DNA of 64,000 bases from Cristatella mucedo (lineage: Eukaryota; Bryozoa; Phylactolaemata; Cristatellidae): assembly GCA_009760855.2 (NCBI GenBank), contig WPIO01000021.1, forward strand, positions 1,791,001 through 1,855,000, in the 5' to 3' direction. Shown here piece after piece: positions 50,605-61,970 of the stretch. The notes beneath the pieces are model-generated. The model ran no database searches. It was not told where the DNA came from and saw only the letters and a program-made list of their open reading frames with translations. Position 1 is the first letter of the stretch, and each line of letters opens with the position of its first letter. The position numbers were made by a program, and so were the translations under genes.

Positions 50605-50716
50605 GTTAGTCTACAGCTCAGGCTGACGCCGAAGGCTTCTCAAATGATTTGAATAGATTGGTTAGTCTACAGCTCAGGCTGACGCCGAGGACTTCTCAAA
50701 TGATTTGAATAGATTG
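50605..50716 (+). repeat. Two tandem copies of a 56-bp unit
   Basis: Copies at 50605-50660 and 50661-50716 begin GTTAGTCTACAGCTCAGG and end GAATAGATTG; they differ at two positions. No coding sense is visible. Confidence 0.97.
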
Positions 50717-51057
50717 CCAAGGAATAGGGGAACATGAGAAGCAAGAAAGATGGGCAGCAAGCAATACCCAAACACTCCTTCCCCTCTGCTCAAGCTTGCC
50801 ACGATGCTTCGGTCAGATCGGTGGTCTCAGAGGAGCACTAGTCAGACCTCTCCAAATATAGTGGGTTGGCAAAAAAAAAGCCCGATATTGCCTTAGCCTG
50901 GCTACAGGCACCGATAGCCAAGCAGAGCTTTCGTAGCACAAACCTGCACTTGCAGCCTGATCCGCAGTTGCACGACCAGGCTGGTCAGAAGACGATGCAA
51001 TGGGGCAATTTCGGCCCTCGATGAGGTGCCAGCTGCACAGCAGTACAGACTGCCAGC

Positions 51058-51108
51058 AGGCGTCCAGTGCCTAGAAAGAGATTTAGTTCTACTAGGGCAC
51101 TATGCCTA
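51058..51108 (+). mobile_element. SINE-B/LINE-type 3' tail remnant
   Basis: GTGCCTAGAAAGAGATTTAG and TTCTACTAGGGCACTATG match the shared tail. Confidence 0.55.
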
Positions 51109-52174
51109 GCAAATGTCTCATTACTGCTATCGTCATTACGACTCTCGTCATTATTGCGTTGGCTGCACCGACAACAGGCACCTGGCAACGGCTTGAGGGC
51201 TCGATGAAGTCGATGCTCGCCGGCGCCGCTCGGCTCAGCAGAGGAGACTTGGGCCGCCGATGTACACTCAGCTGAGCAGCCAGTGGAAGGCCTGTGGCAG
51301 GAGAAAAGCCTCGGCAGCAAGTCGGCAGCGTTCAGGGTTCAGTTCAGCAGGTGCTGCGAAGAAATGCATCAAAACTATTATCGCAGAGAAAATGCGCCTA
51401 CTGGTTTAACATGACCATTAGTCAACTGGCCTCAAGAGCTGTGTGCACGCAGCTTGATGGCTGATGGCTTAACCGAGCAGTAGGAATGGACCAACATTAA
51501 CAGCGAGCAGAGCAACTACACGGGTGCATTTTTGTACCACCCCTAAAACTTAGTAGAACCACCTACCGTGGGCTTCTCACAACTACCGGAACTGAGGAGA
51601 GGGAACATGTCAGCATGGCCTACATAAAGGCCTCACAAGTTAGCATGCCGCCTCGTGGAAAATATGCATCGGGAGGATGAATAAGCTACAGCTTTCGTAT
51701 CCTAAGACCTTTCGAGTACAGAAAAAGCTGAAAAGTAGCTGCACCGGGTGTGCACATGAACCGAAGGTCAGTCGATCGAAGATTGTGCACCTCGCAGCCA
51801 AGGCCAAGGTCGACTGGGCCACTCCTGCATGCACCAATGCTGACAGCACTGTGACTGAACAAAGCGATAAGTCAGCGATAGGTTTGGCGATTGAGCAGAC
51901 CACATGAGTGCCACTATAGGCAGCAGGAGAGACAAATTAAGGCAGTAGGACAGTAGTATCTTGCATTTTGCTTTGTGCAAAGCCTAAAAGGTGGTTATTT
52001 GAGTGCAAGCAATGCATCATCAGCTCCGATGATATCGCGTACCGTGTTTACTTCAAAGTCAATTTTATATGGCCTTGAACTGGCCTCCCACTGGCACAGG
52101 TACACACGTGTGCAGCGATTTCAATCGCTAGCTGTCGTACAATAACTGGGAAGGCACCAATAAAGTAGAGGAAG

Positions 52175-52690
52175 AGCCGATGAACTGTACGTCATCTTGC
52201 AGCAGTGCTCTGATCTCGGCAGCCCATATACGAATCTACTCGCTCACCAGGCTAAGCATCGTACCACCACTTTTCAAAATCAAATCGTTTACCTTTATAC
52301 CTCGGTACAAAAATCCTTTGGAGACCATGCCTTTAGTTCATAGGCTCCCAAAGCCTAGAACTCACTCCCGACATCACATCACAACATCTCCAGACTTCAA
52401 CACATTTAAAAAGAAACTTAAAATGCATATATTTATCACAGCATTTAGTGGTTCCCTGTGATTTGCCCTTGATGTGCTTATGCGTGCTGACTCTGTGCAT
52501 GCTGCCACTTACCAAACTTGCATGCTGACCCTGTGCATTTCACCCCTAACCGTGTATTCTTGTTGCTTAGTGAGCATGCTACCACTAACCATTCGATCGT
52601 GCTTCCTTTGCAGCAAATGTTAAGTGCCTAGAAAGTGATCAAGTTCTCTGAGGATGCTACATCAAATGTATTATTATTATTATCTAACTG
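52175..52690 (+). mobile_element. L2-like LINE, 3' end fragment
   Basis: The plus strand has the APKAWNS-type codons (CTCCCAAAGCCTAGAACTCA), the ATTTAAAAAGAAACTTAAAA run and the 3' motif AGTGCCTAGAAAGTGATCAA, with an ATT tail to 52685. Confidence 0.87.
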
Positions 52691-54349
52691 ACATCATGCT
52701 TGAATTGCGCCACATTGATCTACAGGTGCTATGACTTCGACTAGAGTTTGAGAGGGTATCATGCATACAACAACAGGATAGCATGCATTTTTGTTTCGTC
52801 TAATGCAGCATGCAATCTTTAGTGCTGAAAATATTGCAGTTCCATCACAATAGCTATGTATTTTTTATTTAATCTTACTAATATCGTCGTACTATATCAC
52901 ACGTTGGATGACTTTAATGGCCCCACTACATGCAGCATTGGAGAACGAACAATCATTCAGGTTGCAATACTTATTTTTTGATAGGCAGAAGCTGGGGAAT
53001 CAATGCAGCCAAGTTAAAATAAAGTTTGCTAAACTATTTATTGTTGCTTTCCATGGGCAAGACGATAGCATTATTGTCTTCCTGAGCAACCACAAATTTC
53101 GAGCTGTGCAGGAAATCAACAGTTAGGTGAATGCAGCACATGAGTGAGCATCTGCAATCCACAGACTTCTATCGTTTCCCAGTCTACACTGCTACACTGT
53201 CTGGTTGAAAATCAGGTGGCATGGCAGAGCTGTGACAACTGGTTCAGTGGTTTGCTATACCAGTCTGGCTTAATAGCACGGGCTCAAAAGCAATACAAAA
53301 AAATGCTTCCAAAGAGTCGGTTAAGGAAATAGACAATCTTCTCTTGTTTAAAGCAAGATCAAGTAGACTGAGCAGGTGTCGTGAAGCAATAATCGACTGA
53401 TCTGAACTGTTAGGTTGGAACCACACACCGAATACCACTTCATTTTTGGGATGCACTCAAGTCTCATTGTTCATAAATATCATTAGCCAAAATAATTTTA
53501 TTATCTGCCTTACTTTAGAACTAAGATCATTGAAACAGGCATGACAACACCATTCTAAGGTTTACCAGTTCCTTATTGGTAGCCCTCTGGTCTGCACAGG
53601 GGTCCACAGTTAATCCGGATTCTTACTTGAAAACTGCAGTGTAATTTTTTTATCTCGTTTTGAACATGGTAGCCAGAAGATGTGCAGACGCAGAAGCAAG
53701 TTTCAGCCTGTCACTCGTTGCTATTGAGTCTCTGCTGGCTACCACGGGAGGGCTGATTTCAAAGTCAAAACACATTCAAGCCTCAAATGACTTGTACTTT
53801 CCACATTAGCCTTGTTATGAACTCGGTGCATAGAGGCACAGAGATCCTCACGATCAGAGAGGAAGCAGCTTCGTCAGCCAACTGTCTTAACACTGATGAC
53901 ATATGCCGGTTTCCTATCATGCCAAGGTATGGGGCACTAGGTTTCGTGATGGGATCTATGGGTATTGTGCTATTTTGTGCTTCTACTATCCAGGATTTTG
54001 GGCTACTGCATGAAGTCTTAATCCATTATTCGTTGTTCAAAACAATGCTGCAAGTGCATCATTCTGCATTCTTCAACTCTTCTACTAAAAAAGTCGGCTG
54101 ATTCAATGGCCTCATTTGTGTAGCAGCAGAAGAGCATTAGCAGTCATCGCCGGATTTCGGTGGGTAATAGATATTGCCTGCTGTAGGACTCAAACCAACA
54201 ACAAAGTGTCACGCACCTAACCCCAAGGCTAAGGCCCTGATTCTGGGTCATCCGACTAATGTAAGAAATGAGGTGCTCACAGACAGGCAGCTAGCTTTCT
54301 ATGAATACCATGCTGCCCAGGCAATTACACGAGTAATGTTAATTTCATG

Positions 54350-54810
54350 TAATATAACTCGTATGTAACTCCACAAAACCACAAAGACTAAGGAGGTTTT
54401 ACATTACACAGAAGAGTTTTGCATAGCGCACTCAAAGCCTAAGTGGCTGTCATTACACATTCGGTAGCCAACTGACGCCATGGTTGACTTAGTGGTTGAA
54501 GTGCTTGCCGTCAACGACTGAAGTCAAGGTGAATGCATTTGATGACCAAGGTCGAGGGCTCGAGCCCTATAGCATATTTAACGAAACAAAAAGGAAGTAA
54601 GAAGCATAGCTGAGTCGCGAGAGCAGTTGAGGTATTGGGTAGCTTGGTAGAAGCAGCTCAAAACCGCTGGAAAGGATGTGTCCCAGTCGGTAGCAGGAGA
54701 CCCGACGTTGCACAAGAAAAGTGGAAGTGAGTCCCACATTCTAGAACCTTCAGAGCAAAAGCTTCAGTTGCCTGCGGTCTATAAGTGGAGGAGCTTAGTT
54801 AATAAACAAA
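54350..54810 (-). mobile_element. LINE family 2, 3' end fragment interrupted by SINE-B
   Basis: The same 3' segment as at 34.2 kb (GCATAGCGCACTCAAAGCCT, AGCATAGCTGAGTCGCGAG) is split at about 54477 by a SINE-B head. Confidence 0.8.
54477..54583 (+). mobile_element. SINE-B head, inserted in LINE family 2
   Basis: TGGTTGACTTAGTGGTTGAA and GGGCTCGAGCCCTATAGC are the A- and B-box regions. The LINE-like tail is absent. Confidence 0.75.
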
Positions 54811-54914
54811 GTGCTGACTTGAGTAACATAAAAGATTGCTAAATTACTTAGGGGGCGAGAGGCAGTGATACACCTGACTGAACTCAGTCAAAAAATATTA
54901 TTAGTTAATGATGT

Positions 54915-55010
54915 AGCTACTACTTCATTGGCAGCAAATGTAAAGCACCTAGTAAGAGATTGAGTTCTCTGATTGTGCTTTATCAAATATATTATTGTTA
55001 TTATTTCTGC
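54915..55010 (+). mobile_element. L2-like LINE 3' tail
   Basis: GCAGCAAATGTAAAGCACCT, AGAGATTGAGTTCTCTG and a TTATT tail mark a short 3' end. No upstream body is recognisable. Confidence 0.75.
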
Positions 55011-56224
55011 AAAGGCTGCAGGCAGCATGCACTTCCACAACTCGGATTCTTCAGATAATGGGGACAAGTGAGGCAGAACTGAGCAATCTAGCGAGTGAGG
55101 GGTGGGGGAGAGAGAGATTATTGGACATGTGAACACTTGTTTTGTCAAATTGACGATAATTCATGCCTGCGACAGTCACCAACAAAAAAGAAATTATGCT
55201 TTAAGTCCACTCAATGACCGACCGCCGAGTTCGTATCGCATAAAAAGTATGATATTAAGCTATAGTTTATCATTAATTGAGGATCTGGCGCGCTGCTTGA
55301 AGATCGTGCTGGTCTTAGCCCCTAGATAAAAAGTTTGCTAGTCTGCCCTCCAGATGAAAAATTCTAGCTCTGCTCCTGTTGGTGGCCAACAGCTAGCAAC
55401 TTCGGTTACATCAGCATAATTGAAGTGAAAGCAAACACAAAACTTATATGTGACCGAGCAAAAACGGGACCACCTAAGGTAAGATATAACACGTTCACGA
55501 GTTCCACTCTTCAATCTTTGCAGAGCCTCTGAATCTTTGAGAGCTTGATGTAGTTAGAAGTATTGATTGCTAATCTGGGCATGCATTTTCCTTTTCCTGA
55601 GAGCTGAAGAGGCAGACAATTCTTAGATCTAGCAAATTAGTCCAGTGCAGCAGTTTGCAGGCACTTATTAAAGAGCATGATTGTGGCGGCTTAGCTTCAC
55701 TAAAAGAATTAAATTTGGCTAAGCAGCACAACAGCCGGGAGAAGTTGTTTCTGTTGGGTGCTCATTACTGAATGTGTACTTGCAGAAGAGCCTTTGCAAT
55801 ATGTGCCTTCGGCTGGTCATACCTCATAACGACTACATTTGCAACCCTAGTAGTTAGCACCTAAGGCTGAAGGTCATTGGTGGCATGTCAAGGCAACATG
55901 TATGTATGCCTTTCAACACCTAAAAGCACACAGTCTGAAACAGTTTCAGTCAGAACCCGTGATGACCTTAAACGACGAAAGTCTCGTATAAAGACGCGCC
56001 TCCTACTCTGCTTTCCCCTAGCTCCACTGAACACAAGTCCTGTTTTGTTCCGGTGAGCTTTGCGTGCTACCTGTGCATGATTCAATACATGCTACACGTT
56101 AGTAGCCAGAGGTACTGCTAACCAATGGCTCTGGGTCTTCTGGTGTGCTTTAGCATGCCTGTCTAAGTAGGATGCACGTAGCCACACCACTAAGCCTTGG
56201 TTACTAATTCTTATGTAGTGAGTT

Positions 56225-56272
56225 GCATTGCAGCTGAACAGAGATCTAGTTCTCTTCGGGCACTACACTAAC
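56225..56272 (+). mobile_element. SINE-B-type 3' tail remnant
   Basis: GAACAGAGATCTAGTTCTCT and TCGGGCACTAC match the shared tail. Confidence 0.5.
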
Positions 56273-57789
56273 GACTGACCCGATATTGTGTTTTACTATA
56301 AGGAGCCCTGATCAAGTTGGTAACCAGGCAAGTAATGAAAATCAGAGCAAGCTTTGAGCTGCTTACTTCAGCTAGTAAGTATACCCATGAAGTCACTGGT
56401 AGTTCAAGCCATATTATCACCTAAAGCATGATTCATGCACCCTCCCTCGGCTTAGTTGCCTTCAATCTTAATCCGACTCCAGGCATTTCTAGGCAGCCGC
56501 AGCATTCTGCCATACCCAGCCTACATTCCACAGTGCATCACTACCACTTTCCTGCTGATACTCATCTTGAACGACAGCACCTCTGAGTATTTTTAGAAAG
56601 AGACGCAGGGACGATAGCAATGAGCATGACAAAAACTGGCTGCCGAACGTGACTTGAGACAGCCTGGCTGGGACTGGGGGGGGGGTGTGGTGGTACTCTG
56701 CGAATAGCAAAAAGTCGGAGCCGGGATCATTCCAGCCGTCGGATAGCAAGAAATAATATCCAGCCTGAATCAAATCAATGTTAATGTTCCACGGGTAGAC
56801 GGACGAGTTCAAGCTGCGATTCCAGTCAGCCATGGACAGAAGTTGTTTGCAGGTACATGCAGGGCCCTATGGGTGCAAAACGCAGAGCCAAGGAAGCAGG
56901 CACTATTGACTGCAATGGAGTACATTGACTGCTTTCCCACGTTTGCTCCAGATCGAATTATGGGACATTTTGTGGGAATCGCCAGAAGCGGGTATGCGGC
57001 CAGCAGCCAGGCCCTTCCCAGCATTTCAAGGCGAACGGTAAAGCAGAAAATCGGCTAGCCACGAACTCGGGCAGAGTGTTTTTGGTGTTGGGGACGACGC
57101 TACTTATTGGTGCAGTTAGACCGAACATCCCACGAGTTCCCGGTCAGCTTTACATGACACGGGCAGGATCATGCCGCTGGCTTTTAGCCATGGGGTACGA
57201 CTGGTCATTGGTTCATATCCTGCAGCAGGCAATCGTTCGTGGCCCACTGAAAGCCTCGGGGCCAGCCATTGAAGCTCTTCAGTAGATCCTTTAAATGAGG
57301 TTGATAAATCGGCTAGCCAACACAACATAACCTGCCTGCACTGCCGTGCAAGCAGCTGCAGCAGCTACCGTGTACAAGTTCCAAAAATTCTGGACCACCA
57401 GACAGTTCCGTTGGAGTACTGCTGCTGCTGCTTCGGGCGAGAAATGCGATGCTCGCATCGGCTGCAGCAGCCGTCCAATGGCTGCTGCATGACATGGCAT
57501 GGCCTAAATTTTTCTTTTAACTAGCCAGCGCAGTGGCAATCAGTCAGCTTCCAGCCAGACTAGCCCAAGCTATTGCCGACTTGCAGCCCCCTCCTCGAGC
57601 ACTTGACTTGGGCTGGTCGACAATTGCTCGGCCATCAGCTCTGGATCGTTGGTGCTAGCATTGCACCTCTTCCTAAGCTGCATGTGTCTTGGTGTCGTTT
57701 CTAGTTTAGTCAGGAATACTTTCAAAAAAGGTGGACCGGGCGCTTAAACACGAATTTGTACCAGAGCACAAATCCGAGTAGCAAAACAG

Positions 57790-57880
57790 GATAATAATAA
57801 TAATAGTACTAAGCATGCATTCGTATAGTGCTCCCAGAGAACTTAATCTCTGGCTTGGCAGCTTGCATAAGCTGTAACCG
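57790..57880 (-). mobile_element. SINE-B-type 3' tail
   Basis: An AATAATAATAATAG tail is followed by TATAGTGCTCCCAGAGAACT and TAATCTCTGGC on the minus strand. Confidence 0.65.
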
Positions 57881-60794
57881 AAGCATGATTAACCTGGGTG
57901 CCACGGGTGGTCACAGCAGAGGTCGCACGAGCCAATAGCTGCCTGGCCGGTGTTCTGCTGCTGGTGTGGCTGGCCTGTGCAAGCACAGCCCGAGGGGCCC
58001 AGTGAAGCCCTCTCAGAAGGCTAATAGCTCAGGCACATAGAATAGCCGGCTGGTCAGCACCAGCACCTCAACCTTGTGGGAGAGCTTTTACCAACAACGC
58101 AGAACGTCAACTGCCACTTTGTTTACCAACCTGCACAATACCAGCTCAGCTGAACATGAGATATTTTTTCATTCTGAGGACAGTAAGTATGGAAGAAGAG
58201 CACGGGCTCACATTGCACAGCCCAGATGGTGGATTCAAGCTCTGCAGCTGATGTGTTATTGTCTGCTTCCAGCAAGCTGCATGCAAACGGTGGTGATGCC
58301 GGCGAGGCTATTCTACAGTTACATTAAGGAGGCTGTTGAATCGGCTTGTACTTTTAAGTTCAATAACGCTGTATTGGCAAGACCTCTGCCGGTATACATC
58401 GGTTTTAGGTGGGCCACTTTTAACGTGCCTAGTTGAGACCAACATAATTCCTTAACGGCATTTAGGCAGCAAACGCTGCTGCAGCTGCAGCGTCAGGGCA
58501 GCTAGTGGTGTCTGCACATGGGTCGATTATGTGGAGGCCACCGACAAGGCTGCTGACGGAAAGGTACTGCCAGTGAGTGTGCAATCGTGAAGCAATTACA
58601 ATCTTGGGGGAAAGTGGGGGCAACGCAAAGTTCGTAGCAAACACAGACACGCGTCCAAGCTGCCAGCAGGGAAGGACACCTGGGCTACCTGAGTCTGCCA
58701 CAGTGCCACAGTGAAAGCAGGGACAGCAGCCAGCTCTTTTGGCAGCTTAGCTTCCCAACTGCAACACACTCCCAGCAGCAAATCAGATTCCTAATTGCAA
58801 AGAGCTCGGCCGAAGCTCTCGGATGCTGACCGGATGCATAGGTTACCCAAAGACTCGGCCAAGCACTAGCTGCCACCACGGCCACCCACCCCCCCCCCCG
58901 AGCTGCTATCGAAGCTCCGAAGACCAGCAAGCCACCACCAGTGGTTGGTCACTGCCTCCTCTTAAGAATGGAGCCGAGGAGCAAAGCAAACAGCCACAAA
59001 CCACAAAGGAGACATGGACTAGATAGCTACAGGCCTTGACAAACAAGCAGCAAAATGGCCGACAGGTTAGCTGCTGAACCAGGCTCTGGGCCCAGGCCTC
59101 TTCAGCCAACTTCAAAATAGGCCAGTCAATGGCAGTCGATCACTCATTCTGCAGGGTTTACCGGGGCCTATCTACGATTTGACGTCCTGTCAGATTAGTA
59201 AGCCCTCTGGCGACGTTCAGCAACTGAGACCAAGAATAGGACTAGTGTGACAATCCGAATTAATCACTAGCCATGGCCAACATGCCCTTCCCCCCCCCCT
59301 GTGGTGACAAGCTGCTCAGAGGAGCTGCCCTAGGAGTTGCCCTAGGTCTAGCCACCTGGCTGGTCAGTCCTGAATTACTAACCAGCAGAGATAGCACATT
59401 GCAGCGCCTAGCACTAACCCCGGGACAAAATGCCTGAGACCTTTTAGCTTGATTTTTCTACCAGTGGGCCCTGCATTTATTCACTCTTTGATTTCAGAGC
59501 TGGCAACAGCTAGCTTTCTCCCCCTAACCAGTCGGAGCTTGCTGCTCTGCACCAAGCTCTCTCCACGTGATCAGTGAGCCATGTTGTAAAGACATGTTTG
59601 TGGTGCTACATATGGACAAAGAGTAGCCTTTTGTTTAAGAATGGGCGGCCAAGAAAGCTAATTACCAGTTGGAGCTACTCAGCATGGGATGTGTCATTGC
59701 GGTTGCGATGACCTAAATACAGTTCATCAAACATTCGGCTGCCATGCAGAGGCCCGTCAAGCAATAAAACACTGGAACAAAGCATTGCCTGCACTGGTTG
59801 CATCTGGGCAGTATCCGACTAGCCAGCTTAGGATTTATTCGAACCAGTTTACCACCAGATAAAGGTAAACATGCTCTTTAATTACATTGACCGTCGGACT
59901 GATTGACTCGACTTGATGGAGAGCAAGCTTGGCCAGGCCACCAACCAATGAGCAGATCTGACAAGGTCGGTTCAGTCGATAGTTTGATGAGTAGAAAATG
60001 CAATAATGCTAGTCGACGATTTGTGTTTGAGCCCGGGCACGCCAACCAGAGTCGGGGTAGCTAAGATTAACAATGACAAGGGGGAGCTGGATCTTGACCT
60101 TGCCACAGGTCGGGGCCAGTCTGCAGATGCATGCCAGCAAACCGGCTTGGCAGGCTCTCACACTATGTCGGTCGGTCGGCTGAGGAAGAAGGGAAGGACC
60201 GCTGGCCTGGAACCTTTCACTTCACCAGTGTGGCTGGTTATGCACTTTTCCTGAAGTGAATCAGCCGAGACGCTAGCAGTGCCAAAGACAGCTCCTTGGC
60301 ACACGAAATTCGGCTAAGCGTAGATGCAGAGGTTGCAGACGGCTGTTAATTTCCATCGAGTGCTTGCTCGGTGTCTGCAAGGTTTGACACTTCGGCTGAC
60401 CTGCATTGTGCTTGCTGTAGCTGCATGGGCTTTGGTCGAGGAAACAAGCTGGGCAGCCCCAGTTCTAACGCTTATCAGTAGCCGATATTAGTGGGTACGC
60501 TGGCCTGCATACCGTGCTTCCCATAAACCCCGAATATAAGCCCTATCGGCTGCTTCTCTGTACAACCGAACAGCAGTCGCAGAATATTTCGGATGGTTCG
60601 GTCACGTGATATCCGGCGTCCTAGGGATACCAAGAGGACTCAAGCAGCCGGGAAGTACACCCCTGGATCCGAGTACGGTCTCAGTAAGTACTTTTTTGTT
60701 TAACCAATTGCTGACCCCCACTGAGACCAATGACTTTTTGGGGAATTATTGTAAATAATAGGTGGCAAATGGCGCTTTGTATTGTGTGAGTGCA

Positions 60795-61140
60795 ACAATA
60801 ATAATAATAATTTAATACAGTTGTATAGCGCCCTCAGATAACTGAATCTCTTTCGAGGCACTTTACAGATGCAGTCAGTATATAAAGCATTACCAGACGA
60901 TCGGTGGTAACGTTCGCAAGCAGCAGGCACATGCACACGAGAGACGAATCACAAAGACCTACCAAATGCTGTAATAAACAGGTGTTGTATGCTTCTTTTA
61001 AATGTCGTCTTGTCAGGCGACGTTGTGGTGTGCGTCGGTAGTGAGTTCCAGGCTTTGGAAGCACACAAACTAATGCACGGTCTCCAACGGTTTTGAGGTT
61101 ATGTAGGGAGAATCCATTCCCCACATGATAAAAATAATAA
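60795..61140 (-). mobile_element. L2-like LINE, 3' end fragment
   Basis: The AATAATAATAATAA tail, TATAGCGCCCTCAGATAACT motif and GTAGTGAGTTCCAGGCTTTG codons are present on the minus strand. Another AAT run at 61128-61150 adjoins the next SINE. Confidence 0.85.
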
Positions 61141-61151
61141 TAATAATAATC

Positions 61152-61317
61152 CCAGCTGATTAAACAACCTCTTTTAGTATAGCGACAGAAGAGCCTTTAC
61201 GGCTATCACCACCGCTTGCAGTGGCGATAAAGGATCGCCCACCGCAGGAATCGAACCCACGACCTAGGGACCGAGGTCGTGAAAGCAACCGCCTTACCTA
61301 GTGTGCCATCACGGCTC
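61152..61317 (-). mobile_element. SINE-A, near full length
   Basis: Minus strand: AGTGTGCCATCACGGCT is the head, GGAATCGAACCC the B-box, and TATAGCGACAGAAGAGCC the tail. It follows a LINE 3' end directly. Confidence 0.92.
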
Positions 61318-61323
61318 ATGATG

Positions 61324-61428
61324 ATATAGTGCCCCCACATTACGGTATGTGTCCTGACATTTGTGGGCATAAGTTCTGTATTGTGTGTGGGGTGGGCACT
61401 ATATACGAGGTATGTGGGGGCACTATAT
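61324..61428. repeat. 17-bp perfect inverted repeat
   Basis: ATATAGTGCCCCCACAT at 61324-61340 and its exact reverse complement at 61412-61428 enclose 71 bp. A third partial copy (GTGGGCACTATAT) lies at 61393-61404. Confidence 0.9.
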
Positions 61429-61807
61429 ATAAGGAGAATGCATTCCCCACATTCTGTAATATGTGGGACACACACATTGGATACGATATTGTGAGGGGAC
61501 ACAACTTTTTTTTCTGGAGGAGGCTATCAAAGTTTTGCAGAATGGGCTCAGAGATGTCCACTGCAATTACGCCTCTGGCAAAGTTGTGCAAACCAAACGA
61601 GTCTCGTTGTCTCTTCTTGTCTCATTTCGTTTTACATTTTCCTTAGTCCACCTCGTTCTTGTCTCGTCTTATTTGCCTAACTATGGCTGCTTGTAAATAT
61701 CATCGTTTTTCGCCACATCCATCTCGTAAGTCTTCAATTATGATAAGGTAACACTTGATTTAATAGTAGATAAAGGGGAATGATTTTTTTGATCCTCAGA
61801 AAGAATC

Positions 61808-61966
61808 TCAGCTGAGTTAACTGCTTAATTCGTATAGCAGCAGAAGAGCCTTATCGGCTATCACTACCACTTGCACTTGGCAATACAGATTCGCCCAATT
61901 GCAGTAATCAAAACCACGACCTCGGTCGTGAAGAGCAAGCACCTTACCTCCTGGGCTATCACGACC
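61808..61966 (-). mobile_element. SINE-A, diverged copy upstream of a transposase relic
   Basis: Minus strand: CTGGGCTATCACGAC head, ACCACGACCTCGGTCGTGAA, and CTTATCGGCTATCACTACCA tail. It ends 5 bp before the transposase start codon. Confidence 0.85.
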
Positions 61967-61970
61967 CAGG

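Larger units (their letters stand above)
48000..52170. other. No gene recognised upstream of the SLC16-like gene
   Basis: This probably holds the transporter's distal promoter and perhaps a non-coding first exon, neither of which I can define. A SINE-B at 49716, a tail remnant at 51058 and a tandem 56-mer at 50605 are the only elements recognised. Confidence 0.4.
55011..60790. other. No gene recognised
   Basis: Only short SINE/LINE tails (56225, 57790) were identified. Open frames of 60-120 codons lack homology or convincing splice sites. Confidence 0.4.

Noticed and set aside
56489-56833. A 114-codon minus-strand frame with NSSVYPWNINIDLIQAGYYF after an acceptor-like GAATCGCAG
   Set aside because: Looks protein-like, but no family was recognised and no partner exon was found nearby.
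58074-58436. A 120-codon plus-strand open frame
   Set aside because: No homology, no splice partners, and composition like surrounding non-coding sequence.
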